Shown here piece after piece: positions 51,780 through 61,636 of a DNA stretch of 64,000 nt. The notes under the pieces are model-generated. The model ran no database searches, was not told the DNA's origin, and saw nothing but the letters and a program-made list of their open reading frames with translations. Source of the DNA: Methylobacterium radiotolerans JCM 2831 (GTDB lineage Bacteria; Pseudomonadota; Alphaproteobacteria; Rhizobiales; Beijerinckiaceae); NCBI RefSeq assembly GCF_000019725.1, contig NC_010505.1, positions 4,263,001-4,327,000 on the forward strand. Direction: 5' to 3'. How positions within the stretch are numbered: position 1 is the stretch's first letter; every line of letters begins with the position of its first letter. The translations under genes and the position numbers were made by a program.

Positions 51780-54137
51780 TCACCAGCGGTAGCGCAGGGT
51801 CGCGTAGACCGTGCGCGGCAGGCCGTAATAGCAGCCCGAATAGGTGAAGCAGCCGGTCACGTAGCGCTCGTCGAGCAGGTTCTGCACGTTGATCTGCGCC
51901 GTGAGCCCCGTCAGCCGCGGGTCGAGATGCTTCATGTCGTAGGAGGCGACGGCGTCGACCAGCACGCTCTCGGGCACCTGGAAGGTGTTGGCCGGATCGC
52001 CCCAGGATGGGCCGAGGTAGCGCACGCCGCCGCCGAGGCCGAGGCCGAGCAGCGGGCCGCTGGTGAAGCGGTAGTCGACGAACAGCGAGGCCGTCGTGTC
52101 CGGCACCTGCACCGGCCGCAGGCCCTGGAGCGGCACCTGCCGGCGGGTCAGGTCGTTCGTGGTGAAGCCGGTGTCGCGGACGTTGCGGATGTCGAGGAGC
52201 GAGAAGCCGCCGATCAGGCTGAGGCCCTCGGCGAGGGTGGCCCGCGCCTCGAACTCGACGCCCTGCACGCCGACCTCGCCGGTCTGCACGACGAAGCCGG
52301 GATTGACCGGGTCCGTGGTGGTCGCGTTCGAGCGGCGGATGTCGAAGAACGCGGTGGTCAGCAGGATGTCGGTGCCGGGGGGCTGGTACTTGATGCCGGC
52401 CTCGTACTGGTTGCTGGCGATCGGGACCGGGATGCGCCCGGCCGAGCCGAAGGCCGTGTCGAAGATCCGCCCGTTGACGATCGGCTCGAACGCCTCGCTG
52501 TAGGAGACGTACGGGGCGACACCGCTGTCGAACAGGTAGAGCAGGCTGGCGCGGCCGGTGAAGGCCTCGGCCGGCACGTCCTGGATGGTGAGCCCGTTCG
52601 GCGCGAAGGTGCGGGTCGGGCCGGTCTGCCGGGCGGTGTCGTAGCGGCCGCCGAGCGTCAGGATGAAGCGGTCGAACTTCGCCTGATCCTGGAAGTACAC
52701 GCCGGTCTGCTGCGCGTCGATCCGCGAGGTCGACGTGAAGGCGGGGAACCGGATCGGCAGGTCGTGGTCGGGGGCGAGGGCGTTCAGGCTCGTCGTCGCC
52801 GGGAACGGGCCGGTGACGGACCGCGTGCTGAAGGTCCGGTGGTCGACGCCGAGCAGCGCCGTGTGGGCGATCGGGCCGGTGTCGAAATCGGCGATGAAGT
52901 TGTTGTCCATCGTGTAGGCTTCGATATCGACCTGGGTGCCGCCGACCGAGCGGCCGATGATCGGGCCGCTCGTGTACGGGCCGTTGACGTCGCCGAAGGT
53001 CGTGAACACGCTGCGGTAGTCGCCGTTCGAGCGCAGGTAGCGGCCGGCCGAGTGGAAGCGCAGGTTCTCGGTGATCCGGTGGTCGAACAGGTACTCGATG
53101 GAGGCCTGGGTGCGGTCGGAGCGCTCGATGTTGCGGTCGCCGTCGTAGAAGTTCACCGGCAGCCGGCCGAAGACGCCGTTGCCGAAGCTGCGCGGGAACA
53201 CCGTGCCGACGGCCGGGAAGCCGCCGTAGAAGCCCGAGAACGGGTCGCGCTGGTAGTTGGCGATGATGGTGAGCGAGGTGTCGGCGGAGGGCCGCCACGT
53301 GAGGCTCGGATTGATGAAGGCGCGCTCGACCTTGGTGGTCACGGCCGGCCCGTCGCCGTTCCAGCCGAGGCCGATGACCCGGTAGGCGAACTGGTCGGCG
53401 AGGCCGGGGATGTCGGATTGGATCGGCCCGCCGACGTCGAAGCCGCCGCGGACCTCGCTGAAGCCGCCGCCCTGGACGAAGATCTCGCCGTGGCGGACGA
53501 ATTGCGGGACCTTCGAGACGAGGTTGACGAGGCCGCCCGGACCGGACTGCCCGTAGAGGACCGAGGCCGGCCCCTTGATGATGTCGACCCGCTCCAGGCG
53601 GTAGGGATCGACGCTGGGGAAGGCGTCGCGGTTCGTGGGCAGCGCCATGTTGTCGAGGAAGATCGGCGCGGTGAAGCCGCGGATGTAGAACTGCTCCAGG
53701 CGCGTCGAGCCGGCGCCGCCCCGCTGCTCGGTGGTGACGCTCGGCGTGAAGCGCAGCGCTTGGTTGATGGTCAGGGCGTTCTGGTCCTCGATCTGCTGGC
53801 GCCCGATGACCGACACCGACTGCGCCGTCTCCAGGATCGGCGTGTCGGTCTTCGTGCCGACCGTGCTGCGGCTGGCGACGTAGCCGGGCACCGGCCCGGT
53901 CGCCCCGCCGCGCCCGTACAGATCGCTGTTCAGGCTGCGCCCGCGCGCCTCGCCCATCACGCTCAGTTCGGACAGTTCGATGTCCGTGGCGGGCGCGGGC
54001 GGGACGGGCGCGGGCTGGGCGATCGCGGCCGTTCCGAGGGCGAGCAGAGATGTCGACGATACAAACCCGATCCGGAGCAGCCTCTCCGCATGATCGTACG
54101 CGCGCGACGCGGTCAGCCCGCCAACAGATCTCGACAT
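51780..54137 (-). CDS. TonB-dependent siderophore receptor (FhuA-type)
   Basis: 785 residues. A signal peptide ends near AIAQPAP. A TonB-box-like ELSELSVMGE precedes the plug: TDTPILETAQSVSVIGRQQI, FYIRGFTAPIFLDNMALPT and VDIIKGPASVLYGQSGPGGL. The barrel ends NLLDERYVTGCFTYSGCYYG LPRTVYATLRYRW, with the paired Cys of the FhuA/hydroxamate group and a terminal Trp. It imports a ferric siderophore across the outer membrane. The PepSY gene follows after 10 bp. Upstream lies an AT-rich region with a 14-bp palindrome. Confidence 0.93.
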   Translation of the reverse strand: MSRSVGGLTASRAYDHAERLLRIGFVSSTSLLALGTAAIAQPAPVPPAPATDIELSELSVMGEARGRSLNSDLYGRGGATGPVPGYVASRSTVGTKTDTPILETAQSVSVIGRQQIEDQNALTINQALRFTPSVTTEQRGGAGSTRLEQFYIRGFTAPIFLDNMALPTNRDAFPSVDPYRLERVDIIKGPASVLYGQSGPGGLVNLVSKVPQFVRHGEIFVQGGGFSEVRGGFDVGGPIQSDIPGLADQFAYRVIGLGWNGDGPAVTTKVERAFINPSLTWRPSADTSLTIIANYQRDPFSGFYGGFPAVGTVFPRSFGNGVFGRLPVNFYDGDRNIERSDRTQASIEYLFDHRITENLRFHSAGRYLRSNGDYRSVFTTFGDVNGPYTSGPIIGRSVGGTQVDIEAYTMDNNFIADFDTGPIAHTALLGVDHRTFSTRSVTGPFPATTSLNALAPDHDLPIRFPAFTSTSRIDAQQTGVYFQDQAKFDRFILTLGGRYDTARQTGPTRTFAPNGLTIQDVPAEAFTGRASLLYLFDSGVAPYVSYSEAFEPIVNGRIFDTAFGSAGRIPVPIASNQYEAGIKYQPPGTDILLTTAFFDIRRSNATTTDPVNPGFVVQTGEVGVQGVEFEARATLAEGLSLIGGFSLLDIRNVRDTGFTTNDLTRRQVPLQGLRPVQVPDTTASLFVDYRFTSGPLLGLGLGGGVRYLGPSWGDPANTFQVPESVLVDAVASYDMKHLDPRLTGLTAQINVQNLLDERYVTGCFTYSGCYYGLPRTVYATLRYRW

Positions 54138-54478
54138 TACACCGACTCTAAACTACAAATACTGGGCGAATAGGCTCCGAGTCCCAGCTATCACGGATCC
54201 GTGAGCGGAATGTGCCCCCGAAGACACATATTCCAGAAACGTAGTTTGGTATTTATCTAATGAGAATATGCGGCCGGGCCGGCATTCCGGGCATCGGCCG
54301 ACCGCGACCCGGTCCTCCGGCACGCCGCGGCCGCCGCAGGTTTGAGGGCACCGGCGGCCGGCGAGGCGGGGACAAATCGCGCGTTCACGGCGGTGACGGC
54401 CCTGCGTAAGATCGGCGGCGCCGCGATCGAGGCGGCCCGACGCGGATGTCACCCCGTCGGCCCTCACGCCGTTCGCCG
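54138..54478. promoter_or_regulatory. Siderophore receptor promoter region with palindrome
   Basis: TCACGGATCCGTGA at 54191-54204 is a perfect 14-bp palindrome 54 bp before the receptor start. Farther on, TAATGAGAATATGC lies in an AT-rich tract (about 54230-54275) that would suit an iron regulator (Fur, Irr or RirA), but no exact box could be fixed. No gene is present. Confidence 0.45.
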
Positions 54479-55303
54479 ATGACCGAGCCGATCTCCGCCG
54501 CGGCCCATGCCCGCACGATCCTGGCCGCGCACGAGCATCGCCGCCCGATCGCGCCGCTGACCGACTGGGATCCGACCCTCGACCTGCCGGCGGCCTACCG
54601 GGTCGCCGAGGCGGTCCGGGTCCTGCGCGGGGAGCGCGGTGAGCGGCCCGTCGGCTACAAGATCGGCTTCACCAACACGACCCTGTGGGAGCGCTACGGC
54701 GTCCGGGCGCCAATCTGGGGGCACGTCTACGACACGACCCTGCGCGACCGGGCCGCGCTGACCGGGCCGGTCCCGCTCGCCGCCTTCGTCGAGCCGCGGA
54801 TCGAGCCTGAGATCGTGTTCGGGCTGGCGCGCGCGCCCGAGCCCGGCATGGATGCCGAGGCGCTGATCGCCTGCCTCGACTGGGCGGCGAGCGGCTTCGA
54901 GATCGTGCAGTCGCTCTACCCCGGCTGGCGCTTCGCGGCGCCCGACACGGTCGCGGCCTTCGGCCTGCACGGGCTGCTGGTGGTGGGCGAGCGGGTGCGG
55001 ATCTCCCCGGACGCGCGATCGGCCTGGATCGGCGACCTCGCGGGCTTCACCGTCGACCTGCTCCGGGACGAGGCCGTCGCGGACCGGGGCGGCGGCCGCT
55101 GCGTGCTCGGGACGGGGCCGCTCGCGGCCCTGGCCCACCTCGTCGATGCGCTGGCTAACGATCCTGTGGCCCCACCGCTCGCGGCCGGGACCGTCGTCAC
55201 GACGGGCACGCTGACGGACGCGCTTTCCGTCGCCTCCGGTCAGCGCTGGCGCACGCGCCTCGACGGGCTGCCGCTTCCCGGCATCGACCTTGCCCTGAGC
55301 TGA
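54479..55303 (+). CDS. 2-keto-4-pentenoate hydratase-like protein
   Basis: 274 residues from the ATG at 54479; an ATG at 54446 is in frame. The fumarylacetoacetase/hydratase pattern is present: GYKIGFTNTTLWERYGVRAP, then the metal-binding FVEPRIEPEIVFGLA and the substrate-loop GASGFEI-like WAASGFEIVQS. The family adds water to 2-hydroxypenta-2,4-dienoate in aromatic meta-cleavage or acts on related keto acids. No other meta-pathway genes are nearby, so the physiological substrate is uncertain. Confidence 0.82.
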   Translation: MTEPISAAAHARTILAAHEHRRPIAPLTDWDPTLDLPAAYRVAEAVRVLRGERGERPVGYKIGFTNTTLWERYGVRAPIWGHVYDTTLRDRAALTGPVPLAAFVEPRIEPEIVFGLARAPEPGMDAEALIACLDWAASGFEIVQSLYPGWRFAAPDTVAAFGLHGLLVVGERVRISPDARSAWIGDLAGFTVDLLRDEAVADRGGGRCVLGTGPLAALAHLVDALANDPVAPPLAAGTVVTTGTLTDALSVASGQRWRTRLDGLPLPGIDLALS

Positions 55304-55403
55304 AAGGCCCGGCACGCGTTATCGTGCCGGGTTCGTGCAGTTTCCCGGCGGCTCCGGGACTCGGGCATTGGTGATGGTTAGCCGACATGCCAAATGCTGG
55401 ACC

Positions 55404-55634
55404 ATGCCTGGACGCCTGCGGCGACGCCACACGACCTTCCTCGTCTCCGTCACCGCGGAGGGCGCGGCGCCCGGCGCCACGGTCTACGCGGTGATGAAGC
55501 CCAGCGCCGAGGAGGCGCTGGAGGCCGTCCGCGCCCTCGCCGCCCCGTCGGCCAGCCTCGCCATCGTAGGCAGCCTGTCCACCCGGATCGCCAAGGCCCT
55601 CAAGCTGAAGCCCGACGCGCCGCGGGTGGTCTGA
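55404..55634 (+). CDS. Small basic hypothetical protein
   Basis: 76 residues from the ATG at 55404. It starts MPGRLRRRHTTFLVSVTAEG and ends with LSTRIAKALKLKPDAPRVV. It looks like a small alpha/beta fold with a basic C-terminus. Family unknown. It converges on petR with a 27-bp gap. Confidence 0.5.
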   Translation: MPGRLRRRHTTFLVSVTAEGAAPGATVYAVMKPSAEEALEAVRALAAPSASLAIVGSLSTRIAKALKLKPDAPRVV

Positions 55635-55661
55635 GCCGCCCGGCGCCGGCCCGCGCGCGGC

Positions 55662-56369
55662 TCAGTCGACCGCGAGCCGGTAGCCGACGCCCCGCACGGT
55701 CTGCAGGAAGACCGGGTTGGCGGGGTCGACCTCGGTCTTGCGGCGCAGGCGGTTGATCTGCACGTCGACGGTCCGCTCCGCCGCGGCGCCCCCTGGCCCG
55801 GCGAGCTGCTCGCGCTCGACATTGGCGCCGCCCGCCGCCGCCAGGATCGTCAGGATCTCGCGCTCGCGCTCGGTGATGCGGATCAGCTCGTCGTCCCGGC
55901 GCAGCTCGCCCCGGTCGATCCGGAACGCGAACGGCCCGAAGGTGACCGCCTCGGCGGAGGCCGGGCGGGGCCGCGCGCTGCGCTTGATGATGTTGTTGAG
56001 CCGCAGCGTCAGCTCCCGCGGCTCGAACGGCTTCGGCAGGTAATCGTCCGCGCCGATCTCCAGCCCCATCACCCGGTCGTTCGGGTTGGAGCGCGCCGTG
56101 AGCATCAGGATCGGCACCCGGGAGGTCTCGCGCACGCTGCGCGCGTAGTCGAAGCCGTTCTCGCCGGGCATCATCACGTCGAGCACCATGGCGTCGAACA
56201 CGACGCTCTGGGCCCGCGCCCGCGCCTCCGCGGCGCTCGCCGCCGCGGTGACCCGGAAGCCCTGGTCGGTGAGGTAGCGGGCGAGCAGCTCGCGCAGGCG
56301 ACGGTCGTCGTCGACCACGAGGACGTGGGGTGCCTCGTCGGGCAGGTCGGACCGGGCAGCGTGGCTCAC
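55662..56369 (-). CDS. petR: OmpR-family response regulator (PetR-like)
   Basis: 235 residues from a GTG at 56369. The receiver has DDDRR near 20-23, phospho-acceptor Asp 64 in MVLDVMMPGENG, the Thr in LMLTAR and the Lys in LPKPFEPREL. The winged helix (about 140-232) ends INRLRRKTEVDPANPVFLQT VRGVGYRL. It overlaps the upstream MarR gene (GTGA). The MarR-plus-receiver pair matches petP-petR next to cytochrome bc1 genes in Rhodobacter, where PetR is needed for growth. No sensor kinase is encoded here. Confidence 0.87.
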   Translation of the reverse strand: MSHAARSDLPDEAPHVLVVDDDRRLRELLARYLTDQGFRVTAAASAAEARARAQSVVFDAMVLDVMMPGENGFDYARSVRETSRVPILMLTARSNPNDRVMGLEIGADDYLPKPFEPRELTLRLNNIIKRSARPRPASAEAVTFGPFAFRIDRGELRRDDELIRITEREREILTILAAAGGANVEREQLAGPGGAAAERTVDVQINRLRRKTEVDPANPVFLQTVRGVGYRLAVD

Positions 56370-56950
56370 GCGGGCTCCTCCGCGCCGAGGCGCCCCTCGG
56401 CCCCGCCCCCGCGCCGCGCCATCAGGCGCTGGACCGCCGGCCGGTCCTCCGGCTCGATCATCGCCATCAGGAAGTCCTCCGGGGAGCCCCGGGCATCCGG
56501 CGCCGCGAGCGCCCGGGCGAGGCGGCGGGCCTGGACCCGGGTGAGGTCGGCCGCGAGCCCGGCCCCGGCCTCGGTGCAGTAGAGGAGGCGCTGGCGGCGG
56601 TCGCTGGAACCGGGCTTCTGCGCGACGTAACCCTGCCCGATCAGGTCCTTGAGCACCCGGTTCAGGCTCTGCTTGGTGATGCGCAGGATGTCGAGGAGCT
56701 CGGCGATCGTGAGGCCCGGGTAGCGGTCGACGAAGTGCAGCACCCGGTGGTGGGCGCGGCCGAAGCCGTAGGCGGCCAGGATCCGGTCCGGATCGCCGAC
56801 GAAGTCCCGGTAGGCGAAGAACAGGAGCTCGATCAGGTCGTCGCTGCCGAGGGCGGCGCCCGGGACGGGTTTCGGCGCGAACATCTCCTCGCGCGGGGCT
56901 GTCCGTGTCACGGCGCGGCCGCTCCCAACGGGTGATAGGTCAGTCCCCAT
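56366..56950 (-). CDS. petP: MarR-family regulator (PetP-like)
   Basis: 194 residues from the ATG at 56950. The winged helix reads LLFFAYRDFVGDPDRILAAY, GFGRAHHRVLHFVDRYPGLT, IAELLDILRITKQSLNRVLK and SDRRQRLLYCTEAGAGLAAD, as in PetP. It is coupled to petR by a GTGA overlap. The Pro-rich first 30 residues and an Ala/Gly-rich tail extend the usual MarR length (about 145). Targets are unknown here; in Rhodobacter the pair acts on electron-transport genes. Confidence 0.88.
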   Translation of the reverse strand: MGTDLSPVGSGRAVTRTAPREEMFAPKPVPGAALGSDDLIELLFFAYRDFVGDPDRILAAYGFGRAHHRVLHFVDRYPGLTIAELLDILRITKQSLNRVLKDLIGQGYVAQKPGSSDRRQRLLYCTEAGAGLAADLTRVQARRLARALAAPDARGSPEDFLMAMIEPEDRPAVQRLMARRGGGAEGRLGAEEPA

Positions 56951-57100
56951 GACGTTTCTCAAGGCGGCCCGGGCCCGTCAACCCTGGCCGGGGCGGCCGG
57001 GGCGCCGACCGACGCGGATCCCCAAGCGCGATCCCGCGGGATTGCCGCCGGTCCGGCACCTCCGCTACGCAGGCCCCTCGGGCGACGGGAGCGGACGCGC

Positions 57101-58468
57101 ATGGCCGAGGCAGCTGAACCGGGACCGGACCGCCTCTGGATCCGCGATCCGCGCGCCGTCCTGGCCGAGGGCGCCGGCGGCGGGATCGTCGTGGCGGGCA
57201 CCCGGATCGTCGAGTGCGTGCCGGCGGGCGCGCGGCCCGCCGCGCCCGTCGACGCGGTCTTCGACGCGTCGCGCCACGTGGTCATCCCGGGGCTCATCAA
57301 CACCCACCACCACGCCTTCCAGACGCTGACCCGCGCCCATCCGCTGGCGATCAACAAGCCGCTCTTCCCCTGGCTGAAGGCGCTCTACACCGTCTGGGGG
57401 CGGATCACCCCCGAGGCGTTCCGGCTCGCCACCCGGGTCGCCTTCACCGAACTGCTGCTCTCGGGTTGCACCACGGCGGGCGACCACCACTACCTGTTCC
57501 CGAAGGGCCTGGAAGCGTCGATGGACATCCAGGTCGCGGAGGCGCGGAGCCTCGGGGTCCGGGCCGCGATCACCCGCGGCTCCATGAGCCTGTCCGACCG
57601 CGAGGGCGGTCTGCCGCCCGAGAGCCTGACCCAGGACGACGACGCGATCCTCGCCGATTGCGAGCGGGTGCTGAACCTGTTCCACGACCCCGGCCCCGGC
57701 GCGATGGTGCAGGTCGCGCTCGCCCCCTGCTCGCCCTTCGCGGTGACCGGGCGCCTGATGCGCGAGAGCGCGGCGCTCGCGGCCCGGCACGGGTGCCGGC
57801 TGCACACCCATCTCGGCGAGACGCGGGACGAGGACGCCTACTGCCAGCAGATGTTCGGCTGCCGCCCGGTGGAGTACCTCGAAGAGGTCGGCTGGCTGAG
57901 CGACCGGGTCTGGCTCGCCCACGGCATCCACTTCGACGATGCCGAGGTCGCGCGGCTCGGCAGGGCCGGCGTGGGCGTCTGCCACTGCCCGACCTCGAAC
58001 ATGACCCTGGCCTCGGGCAGATGCCGCACCTGCGAGCTGGAGGCGGCGGGCGCGCCCGTGGGCCTCGGCGTCGACGGCTCGGCCTCGAACGACAGCTCGA
58101 ACCTGATGGAGGGCGTGCGCCACGCCCTGCTGATCAACCGGCTCAGCTACGGGGCGGAGGCCGTGACGCACCTGGACGCCCTGCGCTGGGCGACCGAGGG
58201 CTCGGCCGCCTGCCTCGGCCGCTCCGACATCGGCCGGATCGCGCCGGGTCGCGAGGCCGACCTCGCGCTGTTCACCCTGGACGAGCTGCGCTTCTCCGGC
58301 GCCCACGACCCGCTGGCGGCCCTGGTCCTGTGCGGCGCCACCCGGGCCGACCGGGTGATGGTTGCGGGTCAGTGGCGGGTGATCGACGGGCAGCCGCTCG
58401 GGGTCGATCTCGGCGCGCTCCGCGAGGCCCATTCCCGGCTGGCGGTGGAGCTGTTCGGGACCGCGTAG
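57101..58468 (+). CDS. 8-oxoguanine deaminase-like amidohydrolase
   Basis: 455 residues. Zinc ligands are H69 and H71 in VIPGLINTHHHAFQTLTRAH, a His in HTHLGETRDEDAY and one in VWLAHGIHFDD, and the catalytic Asp is in LGVDGSASNDSSNLMEGVRH. The phrase SNDSSNLMEGVRHALLINRL is close to 8-oxoguanine deaminase (atrazine-chlorohydrolase-like branch), which turns 8-oxoguanine to uric acid. Other purine or triazine amidohydrolases are the alternatives. It ends near a shared terminator with fhs. Confidence 0.86.
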   Translation: MAEAAEPGPDRLWIRDPRAVLAEGAGGGIVVAGTRIVECVPAGARPAAPVDAVFDASRHVVIPGLINTHHHAFQTLTRAHPLAINKPLFPWLKALYTVWGRITPEAFRLATRVAFTELLLSGCTTAGDHHYLFPKGLEASMDIQVAEARSLGVRAAITRGSMSLSDREGGLPPESLTQDDDAILADCERVLNLFHDPGPGAMVQVALAPCSPFAVTGRLMRESAALAARHGCRLHTHLGETRDEDAYCQQMFGCRPVEYLEEVGWLSDRVWLAHGIHFDDAEVARLGRAGVGVCHCPTSNMTLASGRCRTCELEAAGAPVGLGVDGSASNDSSNLMEGVRHALLINRLSYGAEAVTHLDALRWATEGSAACLGRSDIGRIAPGREADLALFTLDELRFSGAHDPLAALVLCGATRADRVMVAGQWRVIDGQPLGVDLGALREAHSRLAVELFGTA

Positions 58469-58512
58469 CGCGCGGCCCCCGATCCGGCCCGCTCCGCTCG
58501 CGAAGACGAACG

Positions 58513-58540
58513 GCGGGGCCCGCCCGTGGGCGGGCCCCGC
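58513..58540. terminator. Bidirectional hairpin between the deaminase and fhs genes
   Basis: A perfect 13-bp inverted repeat (GCGGGGCCCGCCC and its complement) with a 2-base centre lies 44 bp after the deaminase stop and 9 bp after the fhs stop on the opposite strand. It lacks a strong T-run, but its stability and convergent position make it a terminator for both. Confidence 0.7.
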
Positions 58541-58549
58541 GCGCGATCC

Positions 58550-60223
58550 TCAGAACAGCCCGTCGATCTGGCCGTTGGCGTCCAGCCGGATCGTGTCGGC
58601 GGCCGGCACCCGGGGCAGGCCCGGCATGGTCATGATCTCCCCGCAGATCGCCACCACGAAGCCGGCACCGGCCGAGAGGCGGACGTCGCGCACGCCGACG
58701 ATGTGGCCCTCGGGGGCGCCCATCAGGGTCGGGTCGGTGGAGAACGAGTACTGGGTCTTGGCCATGCAGATCGGCAGGTGGCCGTAGCCGTCCTTCTCGA
58801 AGGTGGCGAGCTTGCCGGCGGCCTTCGTCTCGATCTGGATGTCGGCGGCGCCGTACAGCTTGGTGGCGATCGCCCGGATCTTGTCGGTGAGGCGGCTCTC
58901 GGTCTCGTAGGCGTGGCGGATCGGCGCCGGCTCGGCCTGGCTGAGCTTCACCACCGCGCGGGCGAGCTCCTCGGCCCCGGCGCCGCCCTCGGCCCAGTGG
59001 CGGCAGGTGATCGCCTCGACGTCGAGCCGCTCGCGGCACAGTTCCTTGAGCTTGGCGTGCTCGGCCTCGGTGTCGGCGTGGAAGTGGTTGACGCCGACCA
59101 CCACCGGCAGGCCGAAGCCGCGCAGGTTGGTGACGTGCCGGGCGAGGTTGGCGAAGCCCTTCTCCAGGGCGTCGATGTTCTCGGCCCCGAGGTTCTTCTT
59201 GTCGACGCCGCCGTGCATCTTGAGGGCGCGGATCGTCGCCACCACCACCACGGCCGACGGGGTCAGCCCCGCCTGCCGGCACTTGATGTCCAAGAACTTC
59301 TCGGCGCCGAGATCGGCGCCGAAGCCGGCCTCCGTCACGGTGTAGTCGGCGAGCCGCAGGCCGGCCCGCGTGGCGATCACCGAGTTGCATCCGTGGGCGA
59401 TGTTGGCGAAGGGGCCGCCGTGGATCAGCGCCGGGTTGCCCTCGAGCGTCTGCACGAGGTTCGGCTGCAGGGCGTCCTTGAGCAGCACCGTCATGGCGCC
59501 GGTCGCCTTCACGTCCTTGAGGGTGACGAGCTTGCGGTCGCGGGTCTCGGCGATGACGATCCGGCCGAGGCGCTCCTCCAGGTCGGCGAGGTCCTTGGCG
59601 AGGCAGAACACCGCCATCACCTCGGAGGCCACCGTGATGTCGAACCCGTCCTCGCGGGGGAAGCCGTTGGCGACGCCGCCCAGCGACTGGGTGATCGCGC
59701 GCAGCGCGCGGTCGTTCATGTCGACGACCCGGCGCCAGTGGATGCGGCGGACGTCGATGTTGAGCTCGTTCGCCCAGTAGACGTGGTTGTCGATCAGCGC
59801 GGCCGCGAGGCTGTGGGCCGACGTGATGGCGTGGAAGTCGCCGGTGAAGTGCAGGTTGATCTGCTCCATCGGCACGACCTGCGCCTTGCCGCCGCCGGCA
59901 GCGCCCCCTTTCATGCCGAAGCACGGCCCGAGCGAGGGCTCGCGCAGGCAGATCATGGTCTTCTCGCCGATGCGGTTCAGCGCGTCGCCGAGGCCCACCG
60001 TGGTGGTGGTCTTGCCCTCGCCGGCCGGGGTCGGGGAGATCGCCGTCACCAGCACGAGCTTGCCGGGCTTCCGGCTCTCCAGCCCGGCGATGTAGCCGTG
60101 GTCGATCTTGGCGATGTGCTTGCCGTAATTGTGGAGCGCGTCATCCGGGATGCCGAGCTTCTCGGCGACCTGCGCGATCGGCTTCAGGGTCGCGGCGCGG
60201 GCAATCTCGATGTCTGACGGCAT
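58550..60223 (-). CDS. fhs: Formate-tetrahydrofolate ligase
   Basis: 557 residues from the ATG at 60223, after CCCAGGGAGGAAGG. The ATP site [11 protein letters not shown] is at residues 64-74, followed by [40 protein letters not shown] and [20 protein letters not shown]. The enzyme joins formate to tetrahydrofolate with ATP to make 10-formyl-tetrahydrofolate. In Methylobacterium the homologue (ftfL, 557 residues) is the entry to one-carbon assimilation during methylotrophic growth. The length agrees exactly. It is a single gene closed by the shared hairpin. Confidence 0.96.
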   Translation of the reverse strand: MPSDIEIARAATLKPIAQVAEKLGIPDDALHNYGKHIAKIDHGYIAGLESRKPGKLVLVTAISPTPAGEGKTTTTVGLGDALNRIGEKTMICLREPSLGPCFGMKGGAAGGGKAQVVPMEQINLHFTGDFHAITSAHSLAAALIDNHVYWANELNIDVRRIHWRRVVDMNDRALRAITQSLGGVANGFPREDGFDITVASEVMAVFCLAKDLADLEERLGRIVIAETRDRKLVTLKDVKATGAMTVLLKDALQPNLVQTLEGNPALIHGGPFANIAHGCNSVIATRAGLRLADYTVTEAGFGADLGAEKFLDIKCRQAGLTPSAVVVVATIRALKMHGGVDKKNLGAENIDALEKGFANLARHVTNLRGFGLPVVVGVNHFHADTEAEHAKLKELCRERLDVEAITCRHWAEGGAGAEELARAVVKLSQAEPAPIRHAYETESRLTDKIRAIATKLYGAADIQIETKAAGKLATFEKDGYGHLPICMAKTQYSFSTDPTLMGAPEGHIVGVRDVRLSAGAGFVVAICGEIMTMPGLPRVPAADTIRLDANGQIDGLF

Positions 60224-60483
60224 GGGCCTTCCTCCCTGGGTCGCGGGCACGCTGCCCGCCCGCCGGCTCTTGCCGTGCGAATCTCCTGCCGTGCGGGCTG
60301 CGGCATGGCCGCCCGCGAACGGCCACGCACTGTGCGTCAAAGCCCGCGAAAATGCGCGTCGATTTTTATGAGCTGGCGGACAAAATACTCTTGTCGATCG
60401 CGCTGTCCCCTGCTCAGGCGCCGGAGCGGGCCCGGATCGGCCGTCCGAGACCGGCGTCGAGCGGCGCCCGCCATCCGCGCCCG

Positions 60484-61443
60484 TCAGAACTTGACCAGCT
60501 CGACGCGCCGGTTCTGCGCCCGCCCCGCCGCGCTGTCGTTGGAGGCGACCGGGCTGGCGGCCCCGAAGCCCTCGGCCCTCAGCCGGTCCTTCGCGATGCC
60601 GGCGCCGACGAGCCTCGCCACGACCGCCTTGGCGCGGCCGTCGGACAGGGCTTGGTTGTGCGCGGCGGCCCCGGTCCCGTCCGTGTAGCCGTTGATGGCG
60701 AGCCGCAGGCCGGGATCCGTCCGCAGCAGGGCCGCCACCGCGTCGATCTGCGGGGCGGAGGCCGGCAGGATCTCGGCCCTGTCGGTGGCGAAGTTGACCT
60801 GGATCACCGCCTTCCCGGTCTTGTCGAGATCCTGCTTCAGCCGCTCGGCGGGCAGGAGGGCGGCGGTCTGGACGAACGGCTTCGTCTCGAGGATCGTCCA
60901 GGCCGCGCCGTTGCTGTCGGGCACGAAATGCACCCAGATCTGCCGGTCCGGGCGGCGGATCACCCAGGTCTGCACCGGCGCGCCGTAGACGTTGCCCAGG
61001 CCCTCGTACATCCCGACCCGGATGTCCTCCGGCAGCGTCTCGGTCACGGCGTCGGGGATCCGGCCGTCGGCGATCTTCCGGCCGCCGGCCTGGGTCAGCA
61101 CCGCCTCGATGTTCTTCCTCAGCTCGTAGGAGGCGTAGGTCTTGCCGTCCTTGGGACCGATCAGGGACAGGAAGACCTTGCCCTCGACCTCGCGGAGCGC
61201 CGCGCCGGTCCAGAACAGGAAATGCCCGAATTCCCGCGTCTCGGGCGGGTTCACCGGCTGGTAGCCGTCGGGCAGCGCGAAGTAGGGAAAGCGACCGAGC
61301 GGCGCGTCCGAGACGGGAACGGAATCGAGCGCGAAGGCCTTCGGCGCCGCCGCCGCGTCCTGCGCCCGCGCGGGATCGGCCCCGATCCCGGACGCCGCGC
61401 AGGCGAGGGCCAGCAGGATACAGACAGGCTTCAGCGCTCTCAC
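60484..61443 (-). CDS. Exported protein with OmpA C-terminal domain
   Basis: 319 residues from a GTG at 61443 with GGAG eight bases before it. A signal peptide ([20 protein letters not shown], cut near ARAQDA) is followed by a region without a recognised family (about 30-205). The C-terminal OmpA peptidoglycan-binding domain (about 215-319) has [40 protein letters not shown] and [12 protein letters not shown]. It should anchor to the cell wall from the periplasm. Role of the N-terminal half unknown. Confidence 0.82.
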   Translation of the reverse strand: MRALKPVCILLALACAASGIGADPARAQDAAAAPKAFALDSVPVSDAPLGRFPYFALPDGYQPVNPPETREFGHFLFWTGAALREVEGKVFLSLIGPKDGKTYASYELRKNIEAVLTQAGGRKIADGRIPDAVTETLPEDIRVGMYEGLGNVYGAPVQTWVIRRPDRQIWVHFVPDSNGAAWTILETKPFVQTAALLPAERLKQDLDKTGKAVIQVNFATDRAEILPASAPQIDAVAALLRTDPGLRLAINGYTDGTGAAAHNQALSDGRAKAVVARLVGAGIAKDRLRAEGFGAASPVASNDSAAGRAQNRRVELVKF

Positions 61444-61636
61444 GACGCACTCCGGAACGTTGCGGAGGCGCGACGATAGCGGGCGCGGATCGGCGGGCAA
61501 TTAGGTCGCCCGACCTACGGCCTCCGGGGCATCGCGCGCGATCGCGGGAGAGCGACGCGGGCGCCCGGAGCCCGGACAGTCGACATATCTCCGGAACGGC
61601 AGCCGCACCGCCCCGAGGCGGGATCGGGCGGGAGCC

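Noticed and set aside
54138..54478. Cobalamin riboswitch ahead of the TonB receptor
   Set aside because: No B12-box sequence is visible, and the receptor has FhuA-type features.
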